The position numbers and the translations under genes were made by a program. Below are positions 7,692 through 15,396 of a stretch of DNA of 64,000 nucleotides, in pieces (the stretch's first letter is position 1; each line of letters starts with the position of its first letter). The notes below the pieces were generated by a model. The model was not told the origin of the DNA. It did not search any database and saw only the letters and a list, made by a program, of their open reading frames with translations. Source of the stretch: CBDDKW01 sp965230425. GTDB lineage: Bacteria; Pseudomonadota; Gammaproteobacteria; UBA1113. The DNA lies in contig CBDDKW010000019.1 of NCBI GenBank assembly GCA_965230425.1, positions 144,562 through 208,561 of the forward strand, read 5' to 3'.

Positions 7692-9186
7692 CTGTCTCTT
7701 GATCAGATCTCTGCCTGTCATAAGAACATTTTCGCTTCTTGGTAGGTATCTACTTTATCCATAAGCCTAAACCATCCTTCCCACAGTGCTTTCCACCCAA
7801 TAATGCCTGTACGTTTGCTATCATACCACCCACCTAGTTTCCCAAGACTTTTATAGGCCCACTCTATAGTAGGTATCTTTTTGGGCGGTTTCTTTTTCTG
7901 GGTCGCAATCCAAAGTACATGCCACTCATCTTCAGTCAACAGGGTAGTCACTGCAACCTGTTCTTTTAACTCAGTTGGCTTTGTCACTGCTATTTCTCGC
8001 ATTTGTAACAATCTAACCGCAACAAAGGCAAGCACACTCCCTGCTCGCTCTAAATTATCTTTGCTTTGTAAGCGCAGCGTCTCTACTCCTATTCCACTTT
8101 TCCAGGCTTTGTGGTAATCCTCTATTCGCCACCTTAATGCATAGTAATGTAAGATGCGTTGTGCCGATTCTGCCGTATCTACTGGCTCAGTCGTTAATAA
8201 TATCCAACTTAAATCATTTTCTGGCTGAGATACTTTCTCCCGCGCAGCGACAACATTCACTGCTAACTTATCTGGATAACCTTTTCCTCTTTGATGCTTC
8301 GGTAATTCTATCTCTAATTTATCACTAAAGTACTCTAACTTTGCCGTCCGCTTCTTCCGGCCTCCTTTTTGCTGTACTTCTACTTCATACGTCCCTAGCC
8401 GTGAGTTGCTAAATATCTTTGTAAATAACTTCTCTTCTGAATCACTTGTCTTGCGGTTTTGTGAAGCTCTTACGATAAAACGCTGCTCATTTAACTGTTT
8501 ATAGTATAAATAATCATATATATCTGCTTCCCTATCACATACTGAGATGACTCTGTTTTGTAAATCACCTAATCTTGCTGTCATCTGCCTAGAGGCATGT
8601 TCCCATTTGTAACTTTCTTTCTCCTCATAAGCTCGACTCATTCGTAATCCGCGTTTACCATAACTCTCCTTGTCTCGGCAATACCAGCTTTGTTCAATTA
8701 ATCCAACTGTGCGTTCCGTTTCCTCTGACAATAGGAGTACGCTATGCACTTGAAAGCCTTTCGAACGCGCTGTCTCACTATTACTTGTATAACCCAATTC
8801 ATCTAACACTTTGTGCTTGTAAGATAGGGTCGTTGTGTCCTCTAGCGCCAATACTATCGACTCATTCTTTACTGCCCGTAAGGTCGCTTCATAACCCCCT
8901 TCTCTTATCGACGATGCCTTTATATGGTCATTCCTTATAAAACGGTACGCGCCTTCTATTTGCGCATCGTCTCCATCACAACACGAGACGGTACTCGCTC
9001 CCATTTTCTGCGCATGCGATGACGCTAGCTTGATTAAACGTTCTGTTCTTCGCGTATCTCCTAAATCGCTATCTTTGAATGTTTCATAGGCCCAATCTGT
9101 TGCATTCTTCATCTTTACTGCCTCCTAGTGCTCATTTATAGCGAGAAAGTGTACTACTTCTTACCATAAATGTGTAGAAGATACAG
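7692..9186 (-). mobile_element. IS4-family (IS50/Tn5-like) insertion sequence, complete
   Basis: A 1495-bp element. The left end, 7692-7710, is CTGTCTCTTGATCAGATCT, identical as far as I recall to the 19-bp inside end of IS50/Tn5. The right end, 9168-9186, is a related 19-mer on the opposite strand that matches the Tn5 outside end at about 14 of 19 positions. A single transposase gene fills the inside. GGCAAATGCC flanks both ends as a 10-bp direct repeat. It sits between the nonulosonic-acid operon and the second ATPase locus. Confidence 0.88.
7718..9112 (-). CDS. tnp: IS4-family transposase, Tn5-like
   Basis: A 464-residue DDE transposase, close in length to the 476-residue Tn5 enzyme. Catalytic residues are visible: D92 in LALEDTTTLSY, D193 in VCDREADIYDY, and E331 within the Y-(2)-R-(3)-E-(6)-K signature (Y324, R327, E331, K338 in YALRWRIEDYHKAWK). 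The N-terminal DNA-binding segment (DWAYETFKDSDLGDTRRTERL and EGAYRFIRND) also matches the Tn5 pattern. The reading frame is intact and the ends with target duplication are present, so the element may be active. The 3' end of the gene lies 8 bp inside the IS50-inside-end-like terminus. Confidence 0.92.
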   Translation of the reverse strand: MKNATDWAYETFKDSDLGDTRRTERLIKLASSHAQKMGASTVSCCDGDDAQIEGAYRFIRNDHIKASSIREGGYEATLRAVKNESIVLALEDTTTLSYKHKVLDELGYTSNSETARSKGFQVHSVLLLSEETERTVGLIEQSWYCRDKESYGKRGLRMSRAYEEKESYKWEHASRQMTARLGDLQNRVISVCDREADIYDYLYYKQLNEQRFIVRASQNRKTSDSEEKLFTKIFSNSRLGTYEVEVQQKGGRKKRTAKLEYFSDKLEIELPKHQRGKGYPDKLAVNVVAAREKVSQPENDLSWILLTTEPVDTAESAQRILHYYALRWRIEDYHKAWKSGIGVETLRLQSKDNLERAGSVLAFVAVRLLQMREIAVTKPTELKEQVAVTTLLTEDEWHVLWIATQKKKPPKKIPTIEWAYKSLGKLGGWYDSKRTGIIGWKALWEGWFRLMDKVDTYQEAKMFL

Positions 9187-9196
9187 GGCAAATGCC
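9187..9196 (+). repeat. IS target-site duplication, right copy
   Basis: GGCAAATGCC directly right of the IS end, identical to 7682-7691. On its right it continues as GGGG, the other half of the interrupted palindrome. Confidence 0.85.
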
Positions 9197-9216
9197 GGGG
9201 TTACCTTGCGCGATGG

Positions 9217-9326
9217 GGATTCTCAAGGGGGAGAATTGCGATTTTCCCCCTTGAGTGCCGTGGCGCGAACTTGGTTCGCGCAGGCATTTCCAACAGGAAA
9301 CACCACGGGTTTACCCGTGGTTGTTT
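9217..9326 (+). ncRNA. Three-hairpin intergenic element, copy 1 (possible structured RNA or repeat)
   Basis: Three stems in a row: A 9222-9232/9245-9255 (CTCAAGGGGGA with TCCCCCTTGAG), B 9263-9270/9274-9281 (GCGCGAAC with GTTCGCGC) and C 9303-9310/9313-9320 (CCACGGGT with ACCCGTGG). Linkers are TGCCGT between A and B, AGGC after B, AGGAAACA before C and GTTGTT after C. The same order of stems and the same linkers occur at 31477-31587 with different stem sequences, i.e. compensatory changes. No protein is encoded. It lies between the IS and palindrome array 2. Whether it is transcribed is unknown, and the strand is chosen by convention. Confidence 0.5.
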
Positions 9327-9337
9327 ATCGTATTCTC

Positions 9338-9480
9338 TGGCCGTTTACCCATCAAATAACTATTAAACAGCCATAAATTTATAATTTATTTGGCCGTTTA
9401 TATTATATTTTACATATAAACGGCCAAAACTTTGATTGATAATTTGGCCGTTTACATATAATATTCATAGTAAACGGCTA
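9338..9480. repeat. Palindrome array 2: 34-nt palindromes, 53-54 bp period, 3 copies
   Basis: Palindromes at 9339-9372, 9392-9425 and 9446-9479, all 34 nt, with 9-nt arms GGCCGTTTA / TAAACGGCC around a 16-nt AT-rich centre. Unit 2 is perfect; units 1 and 3 have one mismatch each. Spacers of 19-20 nt are AT-rich and not conserved. The last palindrome ends 3 bp before the ATG of the ATPase gene at 9483. The size and period equal those of array 3 (52646-52787) although the sequence is unrelated. Confidence 0.9.
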
Positions 9481-9482
9481 TA

Positions 9483-10961
9483 ATGATTTGTGAGTATATG
9501 ATGGTTAAACCTAAGTTATTGAATAAAAACGATAAATTTTTTGGTAGAGAAAAAGAGTGGACCACTTTAGAAAAAATTGGCCAAACCGATGAAGCAAGCA
9601 TAATGATTGTCTATGGTCGCCGACGCGTGGGTAAAACTGAATTGCTGGAACAAGTGTACCGTACGCGCCAATTATTAAAATTTGAAGGTATAGAGTCATT
9701 ACCAGAATCCGAGCAAATGCATCGTATCATGATGCAGTTAGCTGAGTATGCAGAGGAGCCTCTTTTAGGTGATATCCAGCCAGATAACTGGACTCAAGTG
9801 TTTAAATACATTGGTCGCTATATTGAACATGGAGAGTGGACTTTATATTTTGAAGAGGTGCAGTGGCTAGCTAACTATAACCCACAGTTCATTTCTGAAT
9901 TAAAGTATGTATGGGATAATCACTATCGCTACAACAAGCGTTTACTTGTTGTTTTGTGCGGCTCTTCGCCTTCATTTATGATCAAACATGTGATTGAATC
10001 AAAAGCATTATATAACCGCTCTCAGAATGAATTACATTTACGTGAACTTACATTAGTTGATGCACAGAAGATTCTCGCTAAAAGCTCTAAGCGGGAAGTG
10101 TTAGATGCTTATTTAACTGTGGGTGGTATACCAGAGTATTTAAAACGTTTGCATAGAAGCAGTTCAGTCTTTTTAAGCTTATGTGAGCAAGCTTTTACAC
10201 CTGACGCCTATTTTAGTCGAGAATTTTCGCGTATTTTTGCAAGTAGTATGGCAGAGAATAAACACTATAAAGTAATTATTGAGTTTCTGGCAAAACGTAA
10301 GTTCGCAACACGTGCAGAAATTGCAAAGCATTTAAAAGTGCAACAGGGTGGAACATTAACAAGCGTCTTAAATGATTTATCAGTGTGTGGATTTATTGAA
10401 AAATATGCCCCTTATAATTTGAATGAAAATTCTAAATTATCACGATACTGCATTAATGACGCTTATTTACAATTTTATTATAAATTTATACGACCTATTG
10501 AGAAAAGGATCCATAATGGCGATTATACATCCAATCCGGTGAATGCAGTTAAGATGGATACTTATCAAAAATGGCTAGGGTATGCATTTGAACGTTTTTG
10601 TCGTAAATATCATTATATTATTGCTGATATTTTAGGATTTAGGGCCGTTAATTATCAGGTAGGTGCTTTTTATAATAAACGGGCTATTGATACTGTATCT
10701 AACTATCAAATCGATTTAGTATTTGAACGAGCAGATGGTGTGTTAACCATATGTGAAATTAAGTATCTACAAAGTAAGGTAGGTACAAAAATCATTGATG
10801 AATTTGAACGTAAAGTTGAACTATTACCTCATCCAGATAATAAAACAATTCATCGTGTATTGATCTGTAAAGAGGGGATCGATAATGCCTTAATGCGCCG
10901 TCATTACTTTGATAATATTATTCTCATTGATGATTTGTTTGAGGATAGGTATTGGTATTAG
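9483..10961 (+). CDS. ATPase_2/DUF234-type ATPase with C-terminal PD-(D/E)XK-like domain (paralog 2)
   Basis: A 492-residue paralog of the protein at 1328. Walker A is GRRRVGKT at residues 45-52. The Walker B strand reads LYFEEVQWL (residues 121-129), with Glu where the paralogs have Asp. VVLCGSSPSFMIKHVI corresponds to the sensor-like strand. A winged-helix-like segment lies near residues 275-300. The C-terminal domain has an IDLVFERADGVLTICEIKYL signature (D about 410, E-I-K about 424-426). ATG 9483 touches the last palindrome of array 2; ATG 9498 or 9501 are possible alternative starts. A 43-nt perfect inverted repeat follows the gene. Nothing in the neighbourhood suggests an operon partner. 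Confidence 0.85.
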   Translation: MICEYMMVKPKLLNKNDKFFGREKEWTTLEKIGQTDEASIMIVYGRRRVGKTELLEQVYRTRQLLKFEGIESLPESEQMHRIMMQLAEYAEEPLLGDIQPDNWTQVFKYIGRYIEHGEWTLYFEEVQWLANYNPQFISELKYVWDNHYRYNKRLLVVLCGSSPSFMIKHVIESKALYNRSQNELHLRELTLVDAQKILAKSSKREVLDAYLTVGGIPEYLKRLHRSSSVFLSLCEQAFTPDAYFSREFSRIFASSMAENKHYKVIIEFLAKRKFATRAEIAKHLKVQQGGTLTSVLNDLSVCGFIEKYAPYNLNENSKLSRYCINDAYLQFYYKFIRPIEKRIHNGDYTSNPVNAVKMDTYQKWLGYAFERFCRKYHYIIADILGFRAVNYQVGAFYNKRAIDTVSNYQIDLVFERADGVLTICEIKYLQSKVGTKIIDEFERKVELLPHPDNKTIHRVLICKEGIDNALMRRHYFDNIILIDDLFEDRYWY

Positions 10962-11023
10962 ATCAGTTTGACTAGGTTTCCCATAATTTCCTATAAGGAA
11001 ATAGTGAATTACAATATGCTTAT

Positions 11024-11066
11024 GACATAAACTATGTAACATAAATTATGTTACATAGTTTATGTC
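11024..11066. repeat. Perfect 19-bp inverted repeat with 5-nt loop
   Basis: Left arm GACATAAACTATGTAACAT (11024-11042), loop AAATT, right arm the exact reverse complement (11048-11066). It lies between the convergent 3' ends of ATPase paralog 2 and fliK. It could stop transcription from both sides, but neither side has a T-run. It could also be the distal palindrome of the ATPase unit. Confidence 0.8.
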
Positions 11067-11087
11067 GTCAAGTGTCTCTGTGGATCC

Positions 11088-12368
11088 TCATGCATAATAA
11101 TCCACAAACCCATCAGGTGTGAGTGTATTAATTGATGTGATTATTTCTTTTGCGCTGTCCTCAGCATCAACCAATTGTGAATGTGTTGCGAGATTTTCCC
11201 GCTGCTGCTGTGTTTGTGGTTGGCGTTGCTCCTGCGAGTGTGCCTGACTATTCACATTCACTTGGTTCAATTCGATGCCACTGTCTTGGAACATATCACG
11301 CAATTTGGGCATGGCTGCTTCGAGTGCTTCGCGTACATTACCATGCTGACTTGATAAGGTGATGTCTGCTTTGCCTTCAACAATTTGAATCTTGGCATTC
11401 ACTGGGCCTAATTCTCGTGGATGAATATGAATTTCAGCACTTGAGACTTTTTGGTGAACAAGCCAGTGGACGCGCTCAGCCATTTTGTTGTCCCAGTTTT
11501 CTGTGTGTAAAGATTCTGTCACTTCTGTTTGTACCGTTTGCGCAGGTGCTGCATGATTAACTTGCTGACTAGCGCGCGGTTGGATATGGTCCATCATCAT
11601 TTTTAAATCATTGTTGAATAGATGTGTGGATGGTGTTTCCATTTGTTTAAGCTGTACTGACGATGCCATATCGATATCTTGCTCTTGAGATTGTTCATGC
11701 TGACTATCTTGTTGTTGTAAAAGTAATTGTTTATAGAGTGTGTGTTGCTCTTTGGTATCGGCGTCTGCGTTTAAAATGGTTGCTTCGGCATGTTTTTCAG
11801 TGTGCTGAAGCTCTTTGGTATGATTCTGTGCTTGAAACTCAGTTGGCATGCCTAAGTCACGTTTGTGCGAGTTTGTTATATCATCTGTGTTAACAGTTGG
11901 ATTATCAACAGTTTGTGTATTTGCGTCATTATTAGATGTGGCTATATTAACATCGAAGCCCAGGATTGTTTGGCTGGGATCATCTTGATCTGTGTCAGTC
12001 ATACCATCAGCGATAAAATCATTTTCCTGATCTAATGGTATAGTCACACTTTCAAAAGCCTGTGTATCTATTGTCTCGTCTGTATTGATGTTTATTTGTA
12101 TGTCTTGAGGTAATGGATTGCCATCTGCGGCAAAGCTTAACCCATTATTTGCTAGTTCAGTTTGTGGATTACCCATGTCAAGAAACTGCTGCAAATCAAA
12201 ACTGCCTTCAAGATCAACTTGTGTATCTGAGTCACTATCTGCCAAATTTGCATCAGTGAAATCACCTAAGAGTTGGCCGAAATCAAAGCCTTCGCTTTCG
12301 CCTGTATTTGTTGCTTGGGTATTCTGCGCCATGGTAATTGTTTGCATTAAAGGTAGTAAGTTATTCAT
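11088..12368 (-). CDS. fliK: Flagellar hook-length control protein FliK
   Basis: A 426-residue protein with FliK organisation. A long Gln/Asp/Thr-rich, low-complexity N-terminal two-thirds is followed by a conserved C-terminal Flg_hook domain (about residues 290-385): WDNKMAERVHWLVHQKVSSAE, IHPRELGPVNAKIQI and VREALEAAMPKLRDMFQDSGI. FliK is exported by the flagellar type III apparatus, measures hook length and switches substrate specificity through FlhB. It is transcribed divergently from flgB, and the 238-bp gap between them holds a good sigma-54 site for flgB and an imperfect one facing fliK. Confidence 0.88.
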   Translation of the reverse strand: MNNLLPLMQTITMAQNTQATNTGESEGFDFGQLLGDFTDANLADSDSDTQVDLEGSFDLQQFLDMGNPQTELANNGLSFAADGNPLPQDIQININTDETIDTQAFESVTIPLDQENDFIADGMTDTDQDDPSQTILGFDVNIATSNNDANTQTVDNPTVNTDDITNSHKRDLGMPTEFQAQNHTKELQHTEKHAEATILNADADTKEQHTLYKQLLLQQQDSQHEQSQEQDIDMASSVQLKQMETPSTHLFNNDLKMMMDHIQPRASQQVNHAAPAQTVQTEVTESLHTENWDNKMAERVHWLVHQKVSSAEIHIHPRELGPVNAKIQIVEGKADITLSSQHGNVREALEAAMPKLRDMFQDSGIELNQVNVNSQAHSQEQRQPQTQQQRENLATHSQLVDAEDSAKEIITSINTLTPDGFVDYYA

Positions 12369-12407
12369 TGCTCAAGCCTCTTAGAGTGTTTACTTGTGAT
12401 TGTATAT

Positions 12408-12422
12408 TCAAGAGTTATGCCA
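12408..12422 (-). promoter_or_regulatory. Possible sigma-54 site for fliK (imperfect)
   Basis: On the minus strand the sequence reads TGGCATAACTCTTGA. The TGGCAT (-24) and spacing are good, but the -12 element is GA instead of GC. It lies about 40 bp before the fliK start. Weak support, strengthened by the flagellar context. Confidence 0.35.
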
Positions 12423-12555
12423 GTTTTTAAGTAGAAGTAATAGAAGTAGAAGTAATAGAAAATACTTGCCGGTTTGCCGGGTTGAGCTTGCCTGTGGCAT
12501 TGCCATGACTAGGTATAATTCATATAACCGATTGAAATATAACAAAAATAAAAGT

Positions 12556-12571
12556 TGGCATAAGGTTTGCT
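12556..12571 (+). promoter_or_regulatory. Sigma-54 (RpoN) promoter of the flgB operon
   Basis: TGGCATAAGGTTTGCT fits the TGGCAY-N5-TTGCT consensus, with GG and GC separated by exactly 10 bp. It lies 36 bp before flgB ATG 12607, so the transcript would start near 12582. Rod/hook genes are RpoN/FleQ-dependent in Legionella and Pseudomonas, in keeping with this site. Confidence 0.8.
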
Positions 12572-12606
12572 TTGTATCAAGCATTAGTGAATTGAGGACT
12601 GATAAC

Positions 12607-12993
12607 ATGACGTCAATATTCGGGATACATGAACAAGCTTTACGTATAGAGGCGAAGCGTGCAGAGATCTTAGCCAGTAATATGGCAAATGCAGATACGC
12701 CCGGATTCAAAGCGCGCGATTTAGATTTTAAAGCGATTTTACAAAGCAATATGGATAACCAATCTATGTCAGGGATGACAACTACAAATTCGGTTCATTT
12801 AGCCGGCCAACCTACTGCCGATACTATGCAGCTTAAATATCGTACTGCATTACAAGACTCATTTGATGGTAATACAGTGGATACCCATATAGAGCAAGCA
12901 CAATATTCTGAAAATGCAATGCACTATATGACCACATTAAATTTTATTAATGGTAGAGCGCAAACCATCATGAATGCGTTGAAAGGAGAATAG
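12607..12993 (+). CDS. flgB: Flagellar basal-body rod protein FlgB
   Basis: A 128-residue proximal rod protein. The N-terminus MTSIFGIHEQALRIEAKRAEILASNMANADTPGFKARD carries the rod-protein signature (ILASNMANADTPGFK), and the C-terminal helix ends NFINGRAQTIMNALKGE. I used ATG 12607, since homologs start here and the sigma-54 promoter lies just upstream; an open frame extends further left to 12400 but is non-homologous. First gene of the flgBCDEFGHIJKL run; flgC begins 3 bp downstream. Confidence 0.93.
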   Translation: MTSIFGIHEQALRIEAKRAEILASNMANADTPGFKARDLDFKAILQSNMDNQSMSGMTTTNSVHLAGQPTADTMQLKYRTALQDSFDGNTVDTHIEQAQYSENAMHYMTTLNFINGRAQTIMNALKGE

Positions 12994-12995
12994 TC

Positions 12996-13427
12996 ATGTC
13001 ATTTAGCCATGTGTTTGATATAGCAAGTACTGGGATGTCAGCACAATCTGTACGTTTAAATGTGATTGCTAGTAATTTATCAAATAAAGACAGTATTGCT
13101 AGCGATTCAGGTAAAACCTATCGTGCTAAAGAGCCTATTTTTGAAGCAATTATGAATGACAAAATGGACGGCATGGGCGAGGGTCTCACAGGTGGCGTGA
13201 AAATTGCAAGTATCGAAGAGAACCAAAGTCCTTTGCGACGTGAATTACGACCAGGGCATCCACTGGCAGATGAAGATGGGTATGTAACCTTACCCAATGT
13301 GGATCCCATACAGGAGATGGCTAATATGATTTCAGCATCACGGTCATACCAAGACAATGTGCAAATATTTCAAACGGCAAAAACCATGTATATGCGCACC
13401 ATTAATAGCATGAGCGAAGTACGCTAA
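12996..13427 (+). CDS. flgC: Flagellar basal-body rod protein FlgC
   Basis: A 143-residue rod protein. It has the conserved N-terminal helix FDIASTGMSAQSVRLNVIASNLSN, the central KEPIFEAIM region and the C-terminal NMISASRSYQDNVQIFQTAKTMYMRTI helix. It follows flgB with a 2-bp gap, and AAAGGAG near 12981 serves as its ribosome site. Built into the proximal rod in the periplasm after export by the flagellar type III system. Confidence 0.95.
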   Translation: MSFSHVFDIASTGMSAQSVRLNVIASNLSNKDSIASDSGKTYRAKEPIFEAIMNDKMDGMGEGLTGGVKIASIEENQSPLRRELRPGHPLADEDGYVTLPNVDPIQEMANMISASRSYQDNVQIFQTAKTMYMRTINSMSEVR

Positions 13428-13450
13428 TTCAGAGTGAAGAGGTAAGAGAA

Positions 13451-14131
13451 ATGAGTGATATTAATAACATTACAGCTAACAATCCCTTTGACCAATTAGG
13501 TTTAAGTGGTAGCTCACCAACAAAATCACGCACAGAGTTGGCGCAGGAAGATTTTTTGAAACTGCTAACCACACAAATGTCTTTTCAAGATCCTATGAAT
13601 CCAACGGATCCTGGAGAATTTTTAGGTCAGTTAGCAGAGTTTGGTACGGTTGATGGTATTCAAAAACTTAATCAAACCGTTGGTGCAATGAATGCCGGTC
13701 TATATTCAAATCAAGCTTTACAGGCATCTGCTTTAGTAGGCCGTAATGTAAAAATTGAAAGTAACATCGGCTATTTGTCACCTGAAGGCGGTATGAATGG
13801 TGCAGTGATTGCACCACAGGATGTGCAAAACCTGACTGTCAGTGTGACTTCAGATAAAGGTGAAGTGATTAAGAAAGTCAGCTTAGGTGACCAAAAAGCA
13901 GGTGTAGTTGATTTCAAATGGGATGGTACCGGTAATGATGGTACTGCGTATCCTGCGGGTAAATATCATATGACAGCAGAAGGTACTATAGGTGGAACGC
14001 GGGGTAATTTGCAGACCTTGGCTACTGCAAATGTTGATAGCGTGACCTTAGGTCAAGGCAGTGACAATATCGCCTTAAACTTAAATGGTTTAGGTATGAC
14101 TTCATTCTATAACATATGGCAAATTTCATAA
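13451..14131 (+). CDS. flgD: Flagellar hook assembly (scaffold) protein FlgD
   Basis: A 226-residue hook-cap protein needed for FlgE polymerisation, removed when the hook is complete. Seen: the N-terminal AQEDFLKLLTTQMSFQDPMNPTDPGEFLGQLAEF signature, then a Tudor-like/FlgD Ig-like domain (GDQKAGVVDFKWDGTGNDGTAYPAGKY). It lies 23 bp after flgC and 33 bp before flgE, in the same operon. Length and motif order are normal. Confidence 0.95.
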   Translation: MSDINNITANNPFDQLGLSGSSPTKSRTELAQEDFLKLLTTQMSFQDPMNPTDPGEFLGQLAEFGTVDGIQKLNQTVGAMNAGLYSNQALQASALVGRNVKIESNIGYLSPEGGMNGAVIAPQDVQNLTVSVTSDKGEVIKKVSLGDQKAGVVDFKWDGTGNDGTAYPAGKYHMTAEGTIGGTRGNLQTLATANVDSVTLGQGSDNIALNLNGLGMTSFYNIWQIS

Positions 14132-14164
14132 TTAAAAGTTCAAGATTAACGAGGGGGAAGGGTT

Positions 14165-15361
14165 ATGTCAGTATTTAATGTAGCATTGAGTGGATTACGC
14201 GCGGCGACGGGTGATTTGCAAGTAACAGGTAATAATATTTCCAATGCTAATACTTATGGATTTAAGCAATCTCGTACAGAGTTTGCAGATGTATTCGTGT
14301 CGGGGGTGGGTGGAAACCAAACCGGTAATGGGGTGCGGATCTCAGGTGTATCGCAAGATTTTAACCAGGGTTCTGTCTCTATTACCGGTAATTCCTTAGA
14401 TATGGCGATTAACGGCGATAGTTTCTTTATTCTTAATGGGGCAAATGGCGGTGAAATTAAATATACACGCGCGGGTAACTTCGAACCAGACCGAGAAGGT
14501 TATATCATTAGTAAAAGTACCGGTGACCGTTTGCAAGGTTATCAAGCAGTAGATGGTGCGTTGACAGCTTCTGTTGGTGATTTACAAATATCCAGTGAGC
14601 CAATGCAGCCAAAAATGACCTCTCAGATTAAGTTTGATTATAATCTTGATGCTTCATCTGAGATACCTGCGTTGGCATTTGATCCTACCGATAAGACTTC
14701 ATTTAATAATCGTACTTCTGTAGAGATATTTGATAGCTTGGGTAGCTCTCATAATATGAGTACTTATTATGTGAAAACAGCAGGTAATAATTGGGATGTG
14801 CATGTGGAAATGGATGGTACCATGGTTACTAATGGTACTTTGTCCTTTACTGATGCGGGTGCTTTTTCAGCATCAACCGGCTTAGATCCAATCACTTGGA
14901 CACCTGGCGGTGGTGCGCAACCTAACCAGCAAATTAGTATGAATTACAATAATACGACTCAATATGGTAGTGCAATGGCGGTACGTGGCCAAGAGCAAGA
15001 TGGTTTTTCAACCGGCTATCTCACAGGTATTGATGTGGATAAAGACGGTGTTATTTCTGCGCGTTATACCAATAGTCAAGTGCAACCTATGGGGCAAGTG
15101 GCCTTAGCGAAATTTAATAACCCACAAGGTTTATTTGCGATGGGTGATATGGCGTATGCTGAAACTCGTTCTTCAGGCAGTGCTTTGGTGGGCGCTGATA
15201 ATAGTACCGGCGCAATTCAATCCGGTGCATTGGAAGAGTCTAATGTAAATTTAACCGAACAATTAGTGAAGTTAATCACTGCACAGCGAAACTTCCAAGC
15301 AAATTCACAGGCGATTAAAGCCGGTGATGTGGTAACACAGACCATTATTAATATTCAATAA
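14165..15361 (+). CDS. flgE: Flagellar hook protein FlgE
   Basis: A 398-residue hook subunit. The N-terminus MSVFNVALSGLRAATGDLQVTGNNISNANTYGFKQSRTEF and C-terminus ALEESNVNLTEQLVKLITAQRNFQANSQAIKAGDVVTQTI are the conserved axial-core helices; the middle forms the outer hook domains (TYYVKTAGNNWDVHV, GTLSFTDAGAF). It is preceded by a GAGGGGGAAGGG ribosome site, a strong signal that suits a high-copy protein. Length is ordinary for FlgE. Confidence 0.95.
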   Translation: MSVFNVALSGLRAATGDLQVTGNNISNANTYGFKQSRTEFADVFVSGVGGNQTGNGVRISGVSQDFNQGSVSITGNSLDMAINGDSFFILNGANGGEIKYTRAGNFEPDREGYIISKSTGDRLQGYQAVDGALTASVGDLQISSEPMQPKMTSQIKFDYNLDASSEIPALAFDPTDKTSFNNRTSVEIFDSLGSSHNMSTYYVKTAGNNWDVHVEMDGTMVTNGTLSFTDAGAFSASTGLDPITWTPGGGAQPNQQISMNYNNTTQYGSAMAVRGQEQDGFSTGYLTGIDVDKDGVISARYTNSQVQPMGQVALAKFNNPQGLFAMGDMAYAETRSSGSALVGADNSTGAIQSGALEESNVNLTEQLVKLITAQRNFQANSQAIKAGDVVTQTIINIQ

Positions 15362-15396
15362 TGGTTAAGGGATTAAATCCGAATAGGAGTTAAATC

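Noticed and set aside
9170..9376. Plus-strand 68-codon open frame
   Set aside because: Spans the IS end, the hairpin element and a palindrome; not a gene.
12400..12606. Upstream extension of flgB
   Set aside because: Non-homologous, repetitive at its start and contains the sigma-54 promoter.
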